Source: Simkania sp.
GTDB lineage: Bacteria; Chlamydiota; Chlamydiia; Chlamydiales; Simkaniaceae
Length of the DNA: 6,255 nt
Assembly: GCA_028281425.1 (NCBI GenBank)
Contig: JANQJX010000164.1
Location: 1-6,255 of the forward strand
Direction of reading: 5' to 3'
Each line of letters opens with the position of its first letter. The first letter of the stretch is position 1. Below are positions 1 to 5,977 of the stretch, piece after piece. The notes under the pieces were generated by a model. The model was not told the origin of the DNA, ran no database searches, and saw only the letters and a list, made by a program, of their open reading frames with translations. The position numbers and the translations under genes are program-made.

Positions 1-75
1 TGCTTTGCGTGGAGTCCATTAAGCAGCAGCAAAAAGGCGCCTGAGAGCTCTAGATCCTCCACCTGAAGGAAGAGG
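1..75. other. GC-richer left edge, no assignable gene
   Basis: These 75 bases contain 40 G or C (53%), clearly above the rest of the window. On the + strand, frame 1 is open from the edge to a TGA at 64-66 (21 codons, rich in Ser, Lys and Pro), which could be the tail of an upstream gene. On the - strand a frame is open from an ATG at 116-114 to the window edge (38 codons, ending in a Leu-rich stretch), but it has no Shine-Dalgarno and begins only five bases from the divergent gene at 122. I recognise neither product. It could be the end of a neighbouring gene, a non-coding RNA or a dispersed repeat, and this window cannot separate these. Confidence 0.3.
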
Positions 76-121
76 TTTTGCGCTCTATTTTTGATAAAAA
101 AATTTAGGGTAAACATCTATT

Positions 122-1189
122 GTGAAACGTTTTTTAATGCTCTTTTTTGTTTTATTTCTCTCTATAGGTGTTTTAATCTTTACTTTCTCTTACAAAAGCT
201 CTTTAAAAACCATCTATTTTTCTCCTTCTATTCATGCTTATCCTTCCTATACCCCCACAGCAGGATACCCTTTGTTTGAAAATTATGTTTCCAAAAAGAA
301 CTATAAAACCAAATGGATTGATCTCAAAACAATCCGTAAAAGAAGTGCTTATGTAAAACAGTTGCGCTATTTTTTTCTAAATCAAAATCGAGCAAAAGCT
401 TTGGTTTTTCACAACTTTTTTCCAAGCCATTCAAAAAGAAGAATCAAAAATTTCAATTCAAAAAAGAAAATTTTGGTGATGTGGGAACCCCCTTCCGTCC
501 TTATTAAAATGTATCATCCCAGAATTTTCGAACTGTTTGACCAGATCTATACATGGAATGATAATTTAGTAGATGGAAAAAAATTTTTCAAAATGTATTA
601 TCCCGTTTTAAAACCGATCCAAAATAATCTCCCTTCTTTTGAAAAGAGAAAATTGCTTTGTATGATTGCTTCCAATCTTAAGTTTAATGATTTTCCAAAG
701 CAACTTTATCCAATTCGTAAAAACATGGCTCAATTTTTTGAAAAACTCCCCCATGTCTGTTTTGACCTTTATGGGCGCAATTGGGAAAATTTTTCCAACG
801 CAAAGGGAAGGATCCCTGATAAATTAACAACTCTTAAAAATTACAAGTTTAATATCTGCTTTGAGAATACCGCTGAAAAGGGCTATATCACAGAAAAAAT
901 TTTTGATTGTTTTGCCACACAAACAGTTCCCATTTATTTAGGAGCAACAAATATTGAGACATACATTCCAAAAGGATGTTATATCGACTACCGCCAATTT
1001 AAAGGTCCTGATGAAATGCTCAATTATATCCAAAAATTTTCCAAAAAAGATTATGAAACATATACTGCCAACATAAAAGCTTTTCTTCAAACCAAGCAAG
1101 CCCATCGATTTTCTCGTGCTTTTTTTTCAAGTATGATGATAAAAGCAATAGAAAATGAATCATCATACAAGGAGAAATCCCTTCAATAA
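122..1189 (+). CDS. Family GT10 glycosyltransferase, alpha-1,3-fucosyltransferase-like, membrane-anchored
   Basis: Predicted to transfer fucose from GDP-fucose to a glycan such as lipopolysaccharide O-antigen or another surface sugar; the acceptor cannot be read from the sequence. The 355-residue protein carries the GT10 signature at about 244-272: NICFENT, then GYITEKIFD, then TVPIYLGA, matching the nucleotide-sugar-binding block of bacterial and animal alpha-1,3/1,4-fucosyltransferases (E248, N249, E258 and K259 are the expected conserved residues). Upstream are WEPP at 121-124 and DLYGRNW at 215-221, both expected family positions. Residues 4-23 form a hydrophobic helix without a signal-peptidase-like AxA, so probably an uncleaved anchor. 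The start is GTG at 122, with AGGG at 106-109; an ATG at codon 6 has no better ribosome site. The 3' end overlaps the transporter gene by 35 bases, suggesting co-expression. Family assignment is firm; fucose specificity is inferred from the family, and no GDP-fucose synthesis genes are present here. Confidence 0.88.
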   Translation: MKRFLMLFFVLFLSIGVLIFTFSYKSSLKTIYFSPSIHAYPSYTPTAGYPLFENYVSKKNYKTKWIDLKTIRKRSAYVKQLRYFFLNQNRAKALVFHNFFPSHSKRRIKNFNSKKKILVMWEPPSVLIKMYHPRIFELFDQIYTWNDNLVDGKKFFKMYYPVLKPIQNNLPSFEKRKLLCMIASNLKFNDFPKQLYPIRKNMAQFFEKLPHVCFDLYGRNWENFSNAKGRIPDKLTTLKNYKFNICFENTAEKGYITEKIFDCFATQTVPIYLGATNIETYIPKGCYIDYRQFKGPDEMLNYIQKFSKKDYETYTANIKAFLQTKQAHRFSRAFFSSMMIKAIENESSYKEKSLQ

Positions 1190-2513
1190 GTTAGCAAAAA
1201 GAGAACAATGGAAATCTCGCCTTGGCTTTATTTGGGCAGCTGTTGGGTCATCAATTGGCCTTGGTAGCATTTGGCGTTTTCCCTATGTTGTAGGAGAAAA
1301 TGGAGGAGCCACTTTTGTCATTTTATATCTTATCTGTTTAGTTCTCGTCGGTTTTCCTGTTCTTATCAGTGAGATTATCATTGGACGTAAAACACAGCTC
1401 AACCCTTCTGGGGCTTTCATGCAGCTTGGGAAACACCCCCTTTGGAAAAAGATGGGAATGCTCACAATCATCACCGGCTTTCTAGTCAGCTCCTTTTATG
1501 CCGTGATTGCGGGATGGGCTTTTGGCTATTTTATTGAAGCCATTCTTGGAGGACTCACTCATTTTAAAACTTCTCAAGAAGCTCTTAATCATTTTAAAGC
1601 GTTTAGCACTTCTCCTTATTATTCCTTGAGCTCTCTTTTTGGTTTTATTACTTTAGCAGCATTTGTTCTTTATACAGGCGTTCGTAAAGGGCTCGAACTT
1701 GGAAATAAAATCATGATGCCTCTTCTTTTATTTGTTCTTATTCTGCTTGTGATCAAAGGCCTGATGATGCCTAATGCTTCCCAAGGGATTGCTTTTCTCT
1801 TTAAGCCAAGTACATCCCATCTCACTCCACAAGCCATTTTAATGGCACTTGGTCAAGCTTTTTTTTCTCTTAGCCTAGGTCAAGGGACAATGATTACGTA
1901 TGGAAGTTATATTAGAAAAAAAGAAAATTTACCTATGATGTGTTTGCCAATTGCCCTCTTTGGAATTTGTGTTTCCCTCTTAGCTGGTATCGCTATTTTT
2001 ACAATTGTCTTTTCTAATCAAATGACACCTGCGTCAGGAGAAAGTTTGATGTTTCAAACTCTTCCAATCATTTTCTCCAAAATTCCAGGTGGTTATTTTA
2101 TCTCTCTTCTCTTTTTTATGTTGCTTCTTTTAGCAGCTTTGACCTCTCAAATTTCAGCAATGGAACCTTTAATTGCATTTTTTATAGATGTCAAAAAATG
2201 GAAACGCCATCAGGCTGTGATTCTAGTTGCGATAAGTGTTTTTGTCGTTGCGATTCCCTGTGCCCTTTTCATGGATTTTTTAAAAGGAATGAATTTTATA
2301 TGTGTTAATATTCTAATTCCTTTAGGGGGTTTAGCAGCTGTAATTTTAGTGGGATGGCGCCTTGGGATTAAAAAAGGACTCAACCATCTTAAAGAAGGTG
2401 CAGAAACCCTCTTTGATACCTATCCTAAATCAAAACTCTATTTTCATATCAGCATTAAATATCTAGCTCCCCTTATCATTTTTCTGATCCTTCTTGATAA
2501 CTTAATCCTTTAA
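1155..2513 (+). CDS. Sodium-dependent transporter, NSS/SNF family (LeuT fold, 11 helices)
   Basis: Inner-membrane symporter that probably imports an amino acid using the sodium gradient; substrate unknown. The 452 residues match the usual length of the bacterial Tyt1/MhsT-like branch. The family start block is plain: REQWKSRLGF at 16-25, then GLGSIWRFPY at 35-44 (unwound helix 1), NGG at 49-51 and IIGR at 75-78. Helix 6 shows SLSLGQG followed by MITYGSY at 238-252; helix 8 shows ALTSQISAMEP at 328-338, whose A327, T330 and S331 match the Na2 sodium site of LeuT. I count 11 hydrophobic segments (about 24-46, 52-76, 100-128, 158-175, 185-203, 226-252, 261-286, 313-342, 354-373, 380-400, 430-451) and no helix 12. 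The ATG at 1155 is the only canonical start before the conserved block, but it lies inside the glycosyltransferase gene with no Shine-Dalgarno of its own. Residues 1-11 are probably not part of the conserved fold. Confidence 0.93.
   Translation: MNHHTRRNPFNKLAKREQWKSRLGFIWAAVGSSIGLGSIWRFPYVVGENGGATFVILYLICLVLVGFPVLISEIIIGRKTQLNPSGAFMQLGKHPLWKKMGMLTIITGFLVSSFYAVIAGWAFGYFIEAILGGLTHFKTSQEALNHFKAFSTSPYYSLSSLFGFITLAAFVLYTGVRKGLELGNKIMMPLLLFVLILLVIKGLMMPNASQGIAFLFKPSTSHLTPQAILMALGQAFFSLSLGQGTMITYGSYIRKKENLPMMCLPIALFGICVSLLAGIAIFTIVFSNQMTPASGESLMFQTLPIIFSKIPGGYFISLLFFMLLLLAALTSQISAMEPLIAFFIDVKKWKRHQAVILVAISVFVVAIPCALFMDFLKGMNFICVNILIPLGGLAAVILVGWRLGIKKGLNHLKEGAETLFDTYPKSKLYFHISIKYLAPLIIFLILLDNLIL
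1169..1174 (+). promoter_or_regulatory. Strong Shine-Dalgarno inside the gene overlap, without a start codon behind it
   Basis: AAGGAG lies in the 35-base overlap between the glycosyltransferase and transporter genes, 14 bases after the transporter's ATG. No in-frame ATG, GTG or TTG follows at a usable distance. The codon at the ideal spacing (1182-1184) is TTC, one base from the start codon TTG, and AAG at 1188 is one base from ATG. The site may have served an ancestral start just ahead of the conserved KLAKREQW block, or may be chance in codons for Thr-Arg-Arg. Confidence 0.4.
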
Positions 2514-2620
2514 CTCCTGATCCCAAAAAGAGCTGATTCTAAAGCGAAAGTCATTCTGGGTCTTCATCTCCATGCCATATAAAAACTTTACGCGTTGGGA
2601 GTTGAACCCCTCAAGGAGGA
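2514..2620. other. Convergent spacer between transporter and ddl, no clear terminator
   Basis: This 107-base gap separates two genes that converge on each other, where a bidirectional terminator would be expected. I find no stem followed by a T-run on either strand. The only structure is weak, around 2602-2614, where TTGA and TCAA can pair across five bases. Transcripts from both sides may therefore end by another mechanism or overlap. No open frame here resembles a protein. Confidence 0.35.
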
Positions 2621-3706
2621 CTATTTTCTGATCTCAATTCTTCTTTTTTCTGGCTCTTTTTGAAATGCAAGGGTCACAAGTTCATCGATTAAATTCCTAT
2701 AACTCAGCCCACTGATTTCCCATAATTTGGGATAAAGACTGATTTTTGTAAATCCAGGAATCGTATTGATTTCATTGAGCACAAGGGAGCCATTTTTGCG
2801 GAGAAAAAAATCAACACGTGCCATCCCCTCACACTTTAAGAGGTGAAAAGCTAAAATAGCAAGGTCTTGGATTTTTTTGCTTTCTTTTTGACTTAAGGGG
2901 GCTGGCAGTTTAAAAATCGCCCCTTTTTCATCCAAATATTTTGCCTCATAAGAATAGAAAGAATGGGTTGGAATAATTTCTCCCGGAAAAGATGCTTTGG
3001 GAGTTAAATTTCCCAAAACAGCGCATTCAATCTCCCTTCCTTCAATAGCCTCTTCGACCAATACCGTCTTGTCATATTTAAAAGCCTTATCAAGAGCTTT
3101 TAAAAACTCTTCTTCATCAAATACTTTACTAATTCCAATCGAAGAGCCCATATTTGCCGGCTTAACAAAAAAGGGAAATTCAAAATCGTTTAAAAGGGCA
3201 TTCATATCTACCGGTTCTTGCAAATGGAACGATGTAAATTTTGGAATAGGAAGGCCTGCGTTTTTAAGAATCCTTTTCATCATGGTTTTATCCATGCAAA
3301 TGGAAGAAGCCAAAACCCCAGAACCCACAAAAGGAATCTTTGCAAGGTGAAGAACTCCCTGGATTGTCCCATCCTCACCACAAGGACCATGAAGCATAGG
3401 AAAAATGACATCGATCTTTTTTTTAAATGTAAAAGGAGAAAAAAAAATCTCCTTGGAAAGGAAATCTTGGTTTCCCCTTTTTTTTCTATAACTTTCAAAA
3501 GAAGAAAGCTTTTTTTGGCGAAATAAAAGTTCAAATTGCTTTAAAGATAATAAAAACCAACTTCCTCTCTTATTGATTCCAATTGGAACGACTTCATACT
3601 TATCCAAATCAATGTTCTCAAGCAAAGTAGAAGCAGAAGCAATCGAAACTTCATGTTCGGGAGAGTCTCCCCCAAAAAGAACTCCTAAGCGAATTTTTCT
3701 TACCAT
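2621..3706 (-). CDS. ddl: D-alanine--D-alanine ligase
   Basis: Cytoplasmic ATP-grasp enzyme that joins two D-alanines, the dipeptide that MurF adds to the peptidoglycan precursor. The 361 residues fit the longer DdlA-type enzymes. Visible blocks: FGGDSPEHEVS at 11-21 (N-terminal signature), HGPCGEDGTIQG at 106-117, GSGVLASSICMDK at 128-140, VKPANMGSSIGISK at 181-194 (ATP-binding loop), VEEAIEGRE at 217-225, ARVDFF at 296-301 and LNEINTIPGFT at 310-320 (metal and substrate binding). The omega-loop stretch FYSYEAKY keeps the tyrosine expected for D-Ala specificity, arguing against a VanA-type D-lactate ligase. The ATG at 3706 is preceded by AAGGG seven bases upstream, so the start is good. The protein is complete and free-standing, with no MurC domain; from memory, Chlamydiaceae carry ddl fused to murC. 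No other cell-wall gene adjoins it. Confidence 0.97.
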   Translation of the reverse strand: MVRKIRLGVLFGGDSPEHEVSIASASTLLENIDLDKYEVVPIGINKRGSWFLLSLKQFELLFRQKKLSSFESYRKKRGNQDFLSKEIFFSPFTFKKKIDVIFPMLHGPCGEDGTIQGVLHLAKIPFVGSGVLASSICMDKTMMKRILKNAGLPIPKFTSFHLQEPVDMNALLNDFEFPFFVKPANMGSSIGISKVFDEEEFLKALDKAFKYDKTVLVEEAIEGREIECAVLGNLTPKASFPGEIIPTHSFYSYEAKYLDEKGAIFKLPAPLSQKESKKIQDLAILAFHLLKCEGMARVDFFLRKNGSLVLNEINTIPGFTKISLYPKLWEISGLSYRNLIDELVTLAFQKEPEKRRIEIRK

Positions 3707-3987
3707 GATCTGACCCTTACGTAAGATTTTATAATCTTAGCGTGTATTCACATACCTACTCCAGAAAAATCTGTATGCTCTGTTTTGCTGGGACATCCAA
3801 TAAATTCTCGAGGATAAGATCGCAAACTTACCCATTCGAAAATTTTTTGGCACCAAAAAAACAATCGTGCATCTCTTTTCTTAGAATTGGCATAAAAATG
3901 CAGATTAAATGTTAAACTTGAGACAGATTGATGTCATCATAAGGTCCGTTTTGCAAAATTTTAAGAAAACCTTATAGGATAAATTCA
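3707..3987. other. Divergent spacer between ddl and the SprT-like gene
   Basis: This 281-base region must hold promoters for both flanking genes. Apart from the palindromes next to ddl, the best candidates towards the + strand gene are TTGGCA (3887-3892) with a poor -10, TGTTAA, 17 bases on (3910-3915), and TTGCAA (3951-3956) with TATAGG 16 bases on (3973-3978), which would make an almost leaderless transcript. Neither is convincing. No tRNA, small RNA or protein-like frame is recognisable. Confidence 0.3.
3716..3739. repeat. Two adjacent palindromes upstream of ddl, possible operator
   Basis: CTTACGTAAG (3716-3725) is a perfect 10-base palindrome. It abuts and shares bases with a perfect 7-bp inverted repeat, TAAGATT and AATCTTA, separated by TTAT (3722-3728 and 3733-3739). 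On the - strand the centre reads TATAAA (3733 to 3728), a reasonable -10 element about 21 bases before the ddl ATG, though I see no matching -35. A dyad over a -10 is where a repressor would bind; the dyad could equally form a hairpin in a short leader. Both readings are inference. Confidence 0.35.
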
Positions 3988-5067
3988 GTGCATTTACTCT
4001 ATTCTAAAACAATCCTCCTTTTTATAGATAAAATCAAAAATTATGCTCAAGAGATTTTTGCTGAAGAGATCCAACTCACATGCCATGATCAATTTTTTAA
4101 AAAGGGGCACATCAAATACCCTCTTCGTTTTGTTGTTTTTGATCATCCTTCTAAACTAGGCTATTTTAATCCCCATTTTTATGAAATTGGGATCCATAAG
4201 TGCTTTCTTTTTAATCATGAAGCCTCTTTAAAAAACGTTCTGCGTCATGAACTTGCTCATTACTTGACTTTTATCGAATATGGCTTAGAGATTCAACCGC
4301 ACGGAAAAGAATTTCGCTTCATATGCAAAAAATATGGATGGGAGACTTTGATTTCCCACGCTTTTGCTCCAAAACAGCAAAGTGAAAAAATACAAAAAAC
4401 TATGTCTCTTCTTAAAAAAATAGAAAAACTCTTTGCCCTTGGAAATAGTCCTCATCCAAAAGAGGCTCAAGCAGCTTTACTCAAAGCAAAAAAGCTGCTA
4501 CTTAAATACAATCTAAATATCTCTTTTAAGGAAAACGAAGAAGAAGAAATAAGCATCTACCGTTTTATGCAAGTTAAAAAATCTTCTCCAAAACTAAGGA
4601 CAATTGCTCAAATCTTAAGACATTTTCTTGTCCATCCTATTTTCAATCGAGGATACCGCTATACTTACCTTGAAATCTTTGGGGAAAAAGTCAATGTAAA
4701 AGTTGCAATTCATATTGGGAATTTTCTTGATCTCGAACTAGAAAGACTCTGGAAAATGTCTAAATCTCCTTCTCTCCGTGGTCTCCGTGCTAAAAATTCT
4801 TTCTTTTCAGGAATTGCAGAAGGCTATAGGGAAAAAATAAGCCAAAAAGAGATTGAAAATGAACCTGCTCTGATAGCGATTCAAAACAATCTTGATAAAA
4901 AAGTCAAAGAAATCTACACCCGCTTTTCTTTTAAAAAAACCATGTTGCTTATAGAAAAACAAGGGCTTTCTGAAGGGAAAAGAGTAGGAAAATCTCTTAT
5001 GATTCCTACTTTTCTTTCTTCTAAAAAACCCCGACTTAAAAAAAAATTTATTACACATAAAGTATAA
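3988..5067 (+). CDS. SprT-like zinc metalloprotease domain fused to a DUF2786 domain
   Basis: Predicted soluble zinc-dependent peptidase; substrate unknown. In the 359-residue protein, RHELAHYL at 86-93 gives the HExxH zinc site (H87, catalytic E88, H91), and HGKEF at 105-109 supplies the third ligand, H105, in the context typical of SprT/Spartan-type proteases. Residues 138-175 (LLKKIEKLFALGNS, then HPKEAQAALLKAKKLL) match the DUF2786 repeat-like helical module, and the rest, including FFSGIAEGYREKI at 272-284, resembles the region that usually follows DUF2786. The last 20 or so residues are very basic (KKPRLKKKF), which might help bind nucleic acid. There is no signal peptide or membrane helix. 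The start is GTG at 3988, preceded by AGGA at 3976-3979 with eight bases between. Human Spartan cleaves DNA-protein crosslinks; whether this protein does is speculation. It appears to be transcribed alone. Confidence 0.85.
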   Translation: MHLLYSKTILLFIDKIKNYAQEIFAEEIQLTCHDQFFKKGHIKYPLRFVVFDHPSKLGYFNPHFYEIGIHKCFLFNHEASLKNVLRHELAHYLTFIEYGLEIQPHGKEFRFICKKYGWETLISHAFAPKQQSEKIQKTMSLLKKIEKLFALGNSPHPKEAQAALLKAKKLLLKYNLNISFKENEEEEISIYRFMQVKKSSPKLRTIAQILRHFLVHPIFNRGYRYTYLEIFGEKVNVKVAIHIGNFLDLELERLWKMSKSPSLRGLRAKNSFFSGIAEGYREKISQKEIENEPALIAIQNNLDKKVKEIYTRFSFKKTMLLIEKQGLSEGKRVGKSLMIPTFLSSKKPRLKKKFITHKV

Positions 5068-5101
5068 TATTTTTGATAAGAGTAAAAAAAAATTATTTTT
5101 C

Positions 5102-5130
5102 TTGAAAAAAATTTAAATGCATTTTAAAAT
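5102..5130 (+). promoter_or_regulatory. Sigma70-type promoter for the small exported protein
   Basis: TTGAAA at 5102-5107 (four of six consensus) and TAAAAT at 5125-5130 (five of six) are separated by exactly 17 bases. Transcription would start near 5137, giving a leader of about 30 bases that contains the strong Shine-Dalgarno AAGGAG (5154-5159). This is the best promoter match in the window. AT-rich sequence gives chance matches, but spacing and distance to the gene are both right. Confidence 0.62.
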
Positions 5131-5167
5131 CAGTTCCGTTTATTTTTTATAAAAAGGAGATAGTATC

Positions 5168-5398
5168 ATGAAAAAGTTTTTTGTCTTAGGCTTATCTGCT
5201 CTTTCACTCATTGGATTGAATATGTTTGCTGATGAACAAGACCTTAACGAACCTATTTCAGAAGTAGAACAAACCACTAAAGAAAAAGCAGAGATCTCTA
5301 CTGACACTCATTTTTCATCAACAGAAGATAAAGAAGATAAAGATCTTACAATTTCAAAAAATGATGAAGAAAAAGAAAATTCATCTCTTATTGGATAG
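5168..5398 (+). CDS. Small exported acidic protein, unrecognised
   Basis: I do not recognise the family. The 76-residue product begins with a textbook signal peptide: MKK, then a hydrophobic core (FFVLGLSALSLIGL), then NMFA before DEQ, giving probable signal peptidase I cleavage after residue 21, although Met at -3 is unusual. There is no cysteine, so it is not a lipoprotein. The mature 55 residues hold about 18 Asp/Glu against 6 Lys, with many Ser and Thr, no Trp, Tyr or Cys and a single Phe; such a chain is probably disordered. AAGGAG at 5154-5159 lies eight bases before the ATG, the best ribosome site in the window. The gene has its own promoter upstream and a strong terminator 25 bases after the stop, so it should be a monocistronic, well-expressed message. 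It could be a periplasmic buffer or chaperone-like peptide, a secreted effector or an envelope protein; nothing here decides. That it is a real gene is well supported. Confidence 0.85.
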   Translation: MKKFFVLGLSALSLIGLNMFADEQDLNEPISEVEQTTKEKAEISTDTHFSSTEDKEDKDLTISKNDEEKENSSLIG

Positions 5399-5422
5399 TT
5401 TTTTCTATTTTTTCCAGTTTAT

Positions 5423-5450
5423 AGGGTAAACATTTTGTTTACCCTTTTTT
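5423..5450 (+). terminator. Rho-independent terminator after the small exported protein
   Basis: A perfect 9-bp stem (AGGGTAAAC at 5423-5431 with GTTTACCCT at 5437-5445), loop ATTTT, then a run of T to 5450. It lies 25 bases after the stop codon. The T-run is on the + strand side; on the - strand there is no comparable run directly after the stem, so it probably serves the + strand transcript only. Confidence 0.93.
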
Positions 5451-5623
5451 GTGTCCAAATTTAAAGACAGGAACGGATGAAAGCAAAGGTAAAAGTTAAG
5501 TGTCTTTCGAATAGTAAAAAGATTTTCCAAACGTGATTGGGAGATAGCTCACCTTACGCAGTTCAATCAATATTTTATGCAATATGGCTACATTTTTTAC
5601 GCAAGTTGAGTATATAAGTTTTT
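5451..5623. other. Spacer upstream of the release-factor-like gene
   Basis: No recognisable gene in these 173 bases. A 19-codon frame (ATG 5477 to TGA 5534-5536) has AGGA only four bases ahead and no protein-like character. The heptamer TTACGCA occurs twice (5554-5560 and 5597-5603), each shortly followed by GTT, 43 bases apart. A promoter for the next gene must lie here, but I find no pair of elements I would defend. Confidence 0.3.
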
Positions 5624-5977
5624 ATGGCAATAGGTAAAAATAAATGGGATGCTCTTAAAGAGAAAATGAAGAAACTTCATATTGAAGAAGAAGACCTTAT
5701 TGAGCAATCTATTTTATCTTCTGGAAAAGGAGGACAAAAAGTGAATAAAGTCGCAGTAGCAATCCACCTTAAACACCTTCCTACCAAGATCCATATCAAG
5801 TGTCAACAAACACGCTCAAAAGAATTAAATCGTTATTTAGCAAGAAAAAAACTTTGTGAGTCTATTGAAGAAACCCTAGATGGAATCAACTCTAAAAAAA
5901 ATCAAATGAGAGTAAAAATCCAAAAACAGAAAAAAAGAAATCGCAGAAGAGCAAAAAAGAAACAAGAAGAATCGTGA
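5624..5977 (+). CDS. Release-factor-like protein with GGQ (RF-1) domain, ribosome-rescue type
   Basis: Predicted peptidyl-tRNA hydrolase acting in the ribosomal peptidyl-transferase centre. The 117 residues contain a single RF-1 domain: SSGKGGQKVNKVAVAIHL at 32-49 with the catalytic G36-G37-Q38, then HLPTKIHIKCQQTRSKELNR at 51-70. There is no codon-recognition domain, so it cannot read stop codons as RF1 and RF2 do. The tail from about 92 is strongly basic (KKRNRRRAKKK), as in ArfB, where such a tail enters the empty mRNA channel of stalled ribosomes. The leader KLHIEEEDLIEQSI resembles a group of 'release factor-like' proteins common in PVC bacteria more than classical ArfB (YaeJ). The ATG at 5624 has only a weak ribosome site (TTGAG), but the leader matches what I expect of the family, so I keep it over the ATG at codon 15. 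Rescue activity is inferred from the family. Confidence 0.88.
   Translation: MAIGKNKWDALKEKMKKLHIEEEDLIEQSILSSGKGGQKVNKVAVAIHLKHLPTKIHIKCQQTRSKELNRYLARKKLCESIEETLDGINSKKNQMRVKIQKQKKRNRRRAKKKQEES

Noticed and set aside
56..79. Possible terminator hairpin (CCTC with GAGG, then TTTT)
   Set aside because: Only four outer pairs, two mismatches and a short T-run; too weak to call.
3..116. - strand ORF reaching the left edge (38 codons)
   Set aside because: No Shine-Dalgarno, start only five bases from a divergent gene leaving no room for a promoter, and no recognised motif; kept only as a remark under the left-edge entry.
105..116. TAGGGTAAACAT shared with the 5' arm of the terminator at 5422-5433
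   Set aside because: A 12-base match is expected about once by chance in a window of this size and AT content; the copy near 105 has no partner arm.
2594..2615. tRNA T-arm-like motif on the - strand (GGGGTTCAACTCCC)
   Set aside because: The loop fits, but only three stem pairs form, and no matching 5' acceptor arm or anticodon arm exists in the upstream bases, which are ddl coding sequence.
3218..3534. Open frames on both strands within ddl
   Set aside because: Shadows of a gene with a full set of Ddl motifs; their products are rich in Lys/Phe runs from poly-A/T and match nothing.
5083..5106. A-run/T-run hairpin after the protease gene as a terminator
   Set aside because: Stem is A-T only with no GC core, and it overlaps the next gene's -35 element.
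5477..5536. 19-codon frame after the terminator
   Set aside because: Ribosome site too close to the ATG, no promoter, and a Lys-rich composition expected from random AT-rich DNA.
5538..5580. GGGAGATAGCTCA resembling a tRNA 5' end
   Set aside because: No D-loop GG, anticodon stem, T-arm or acceptor partner follows.
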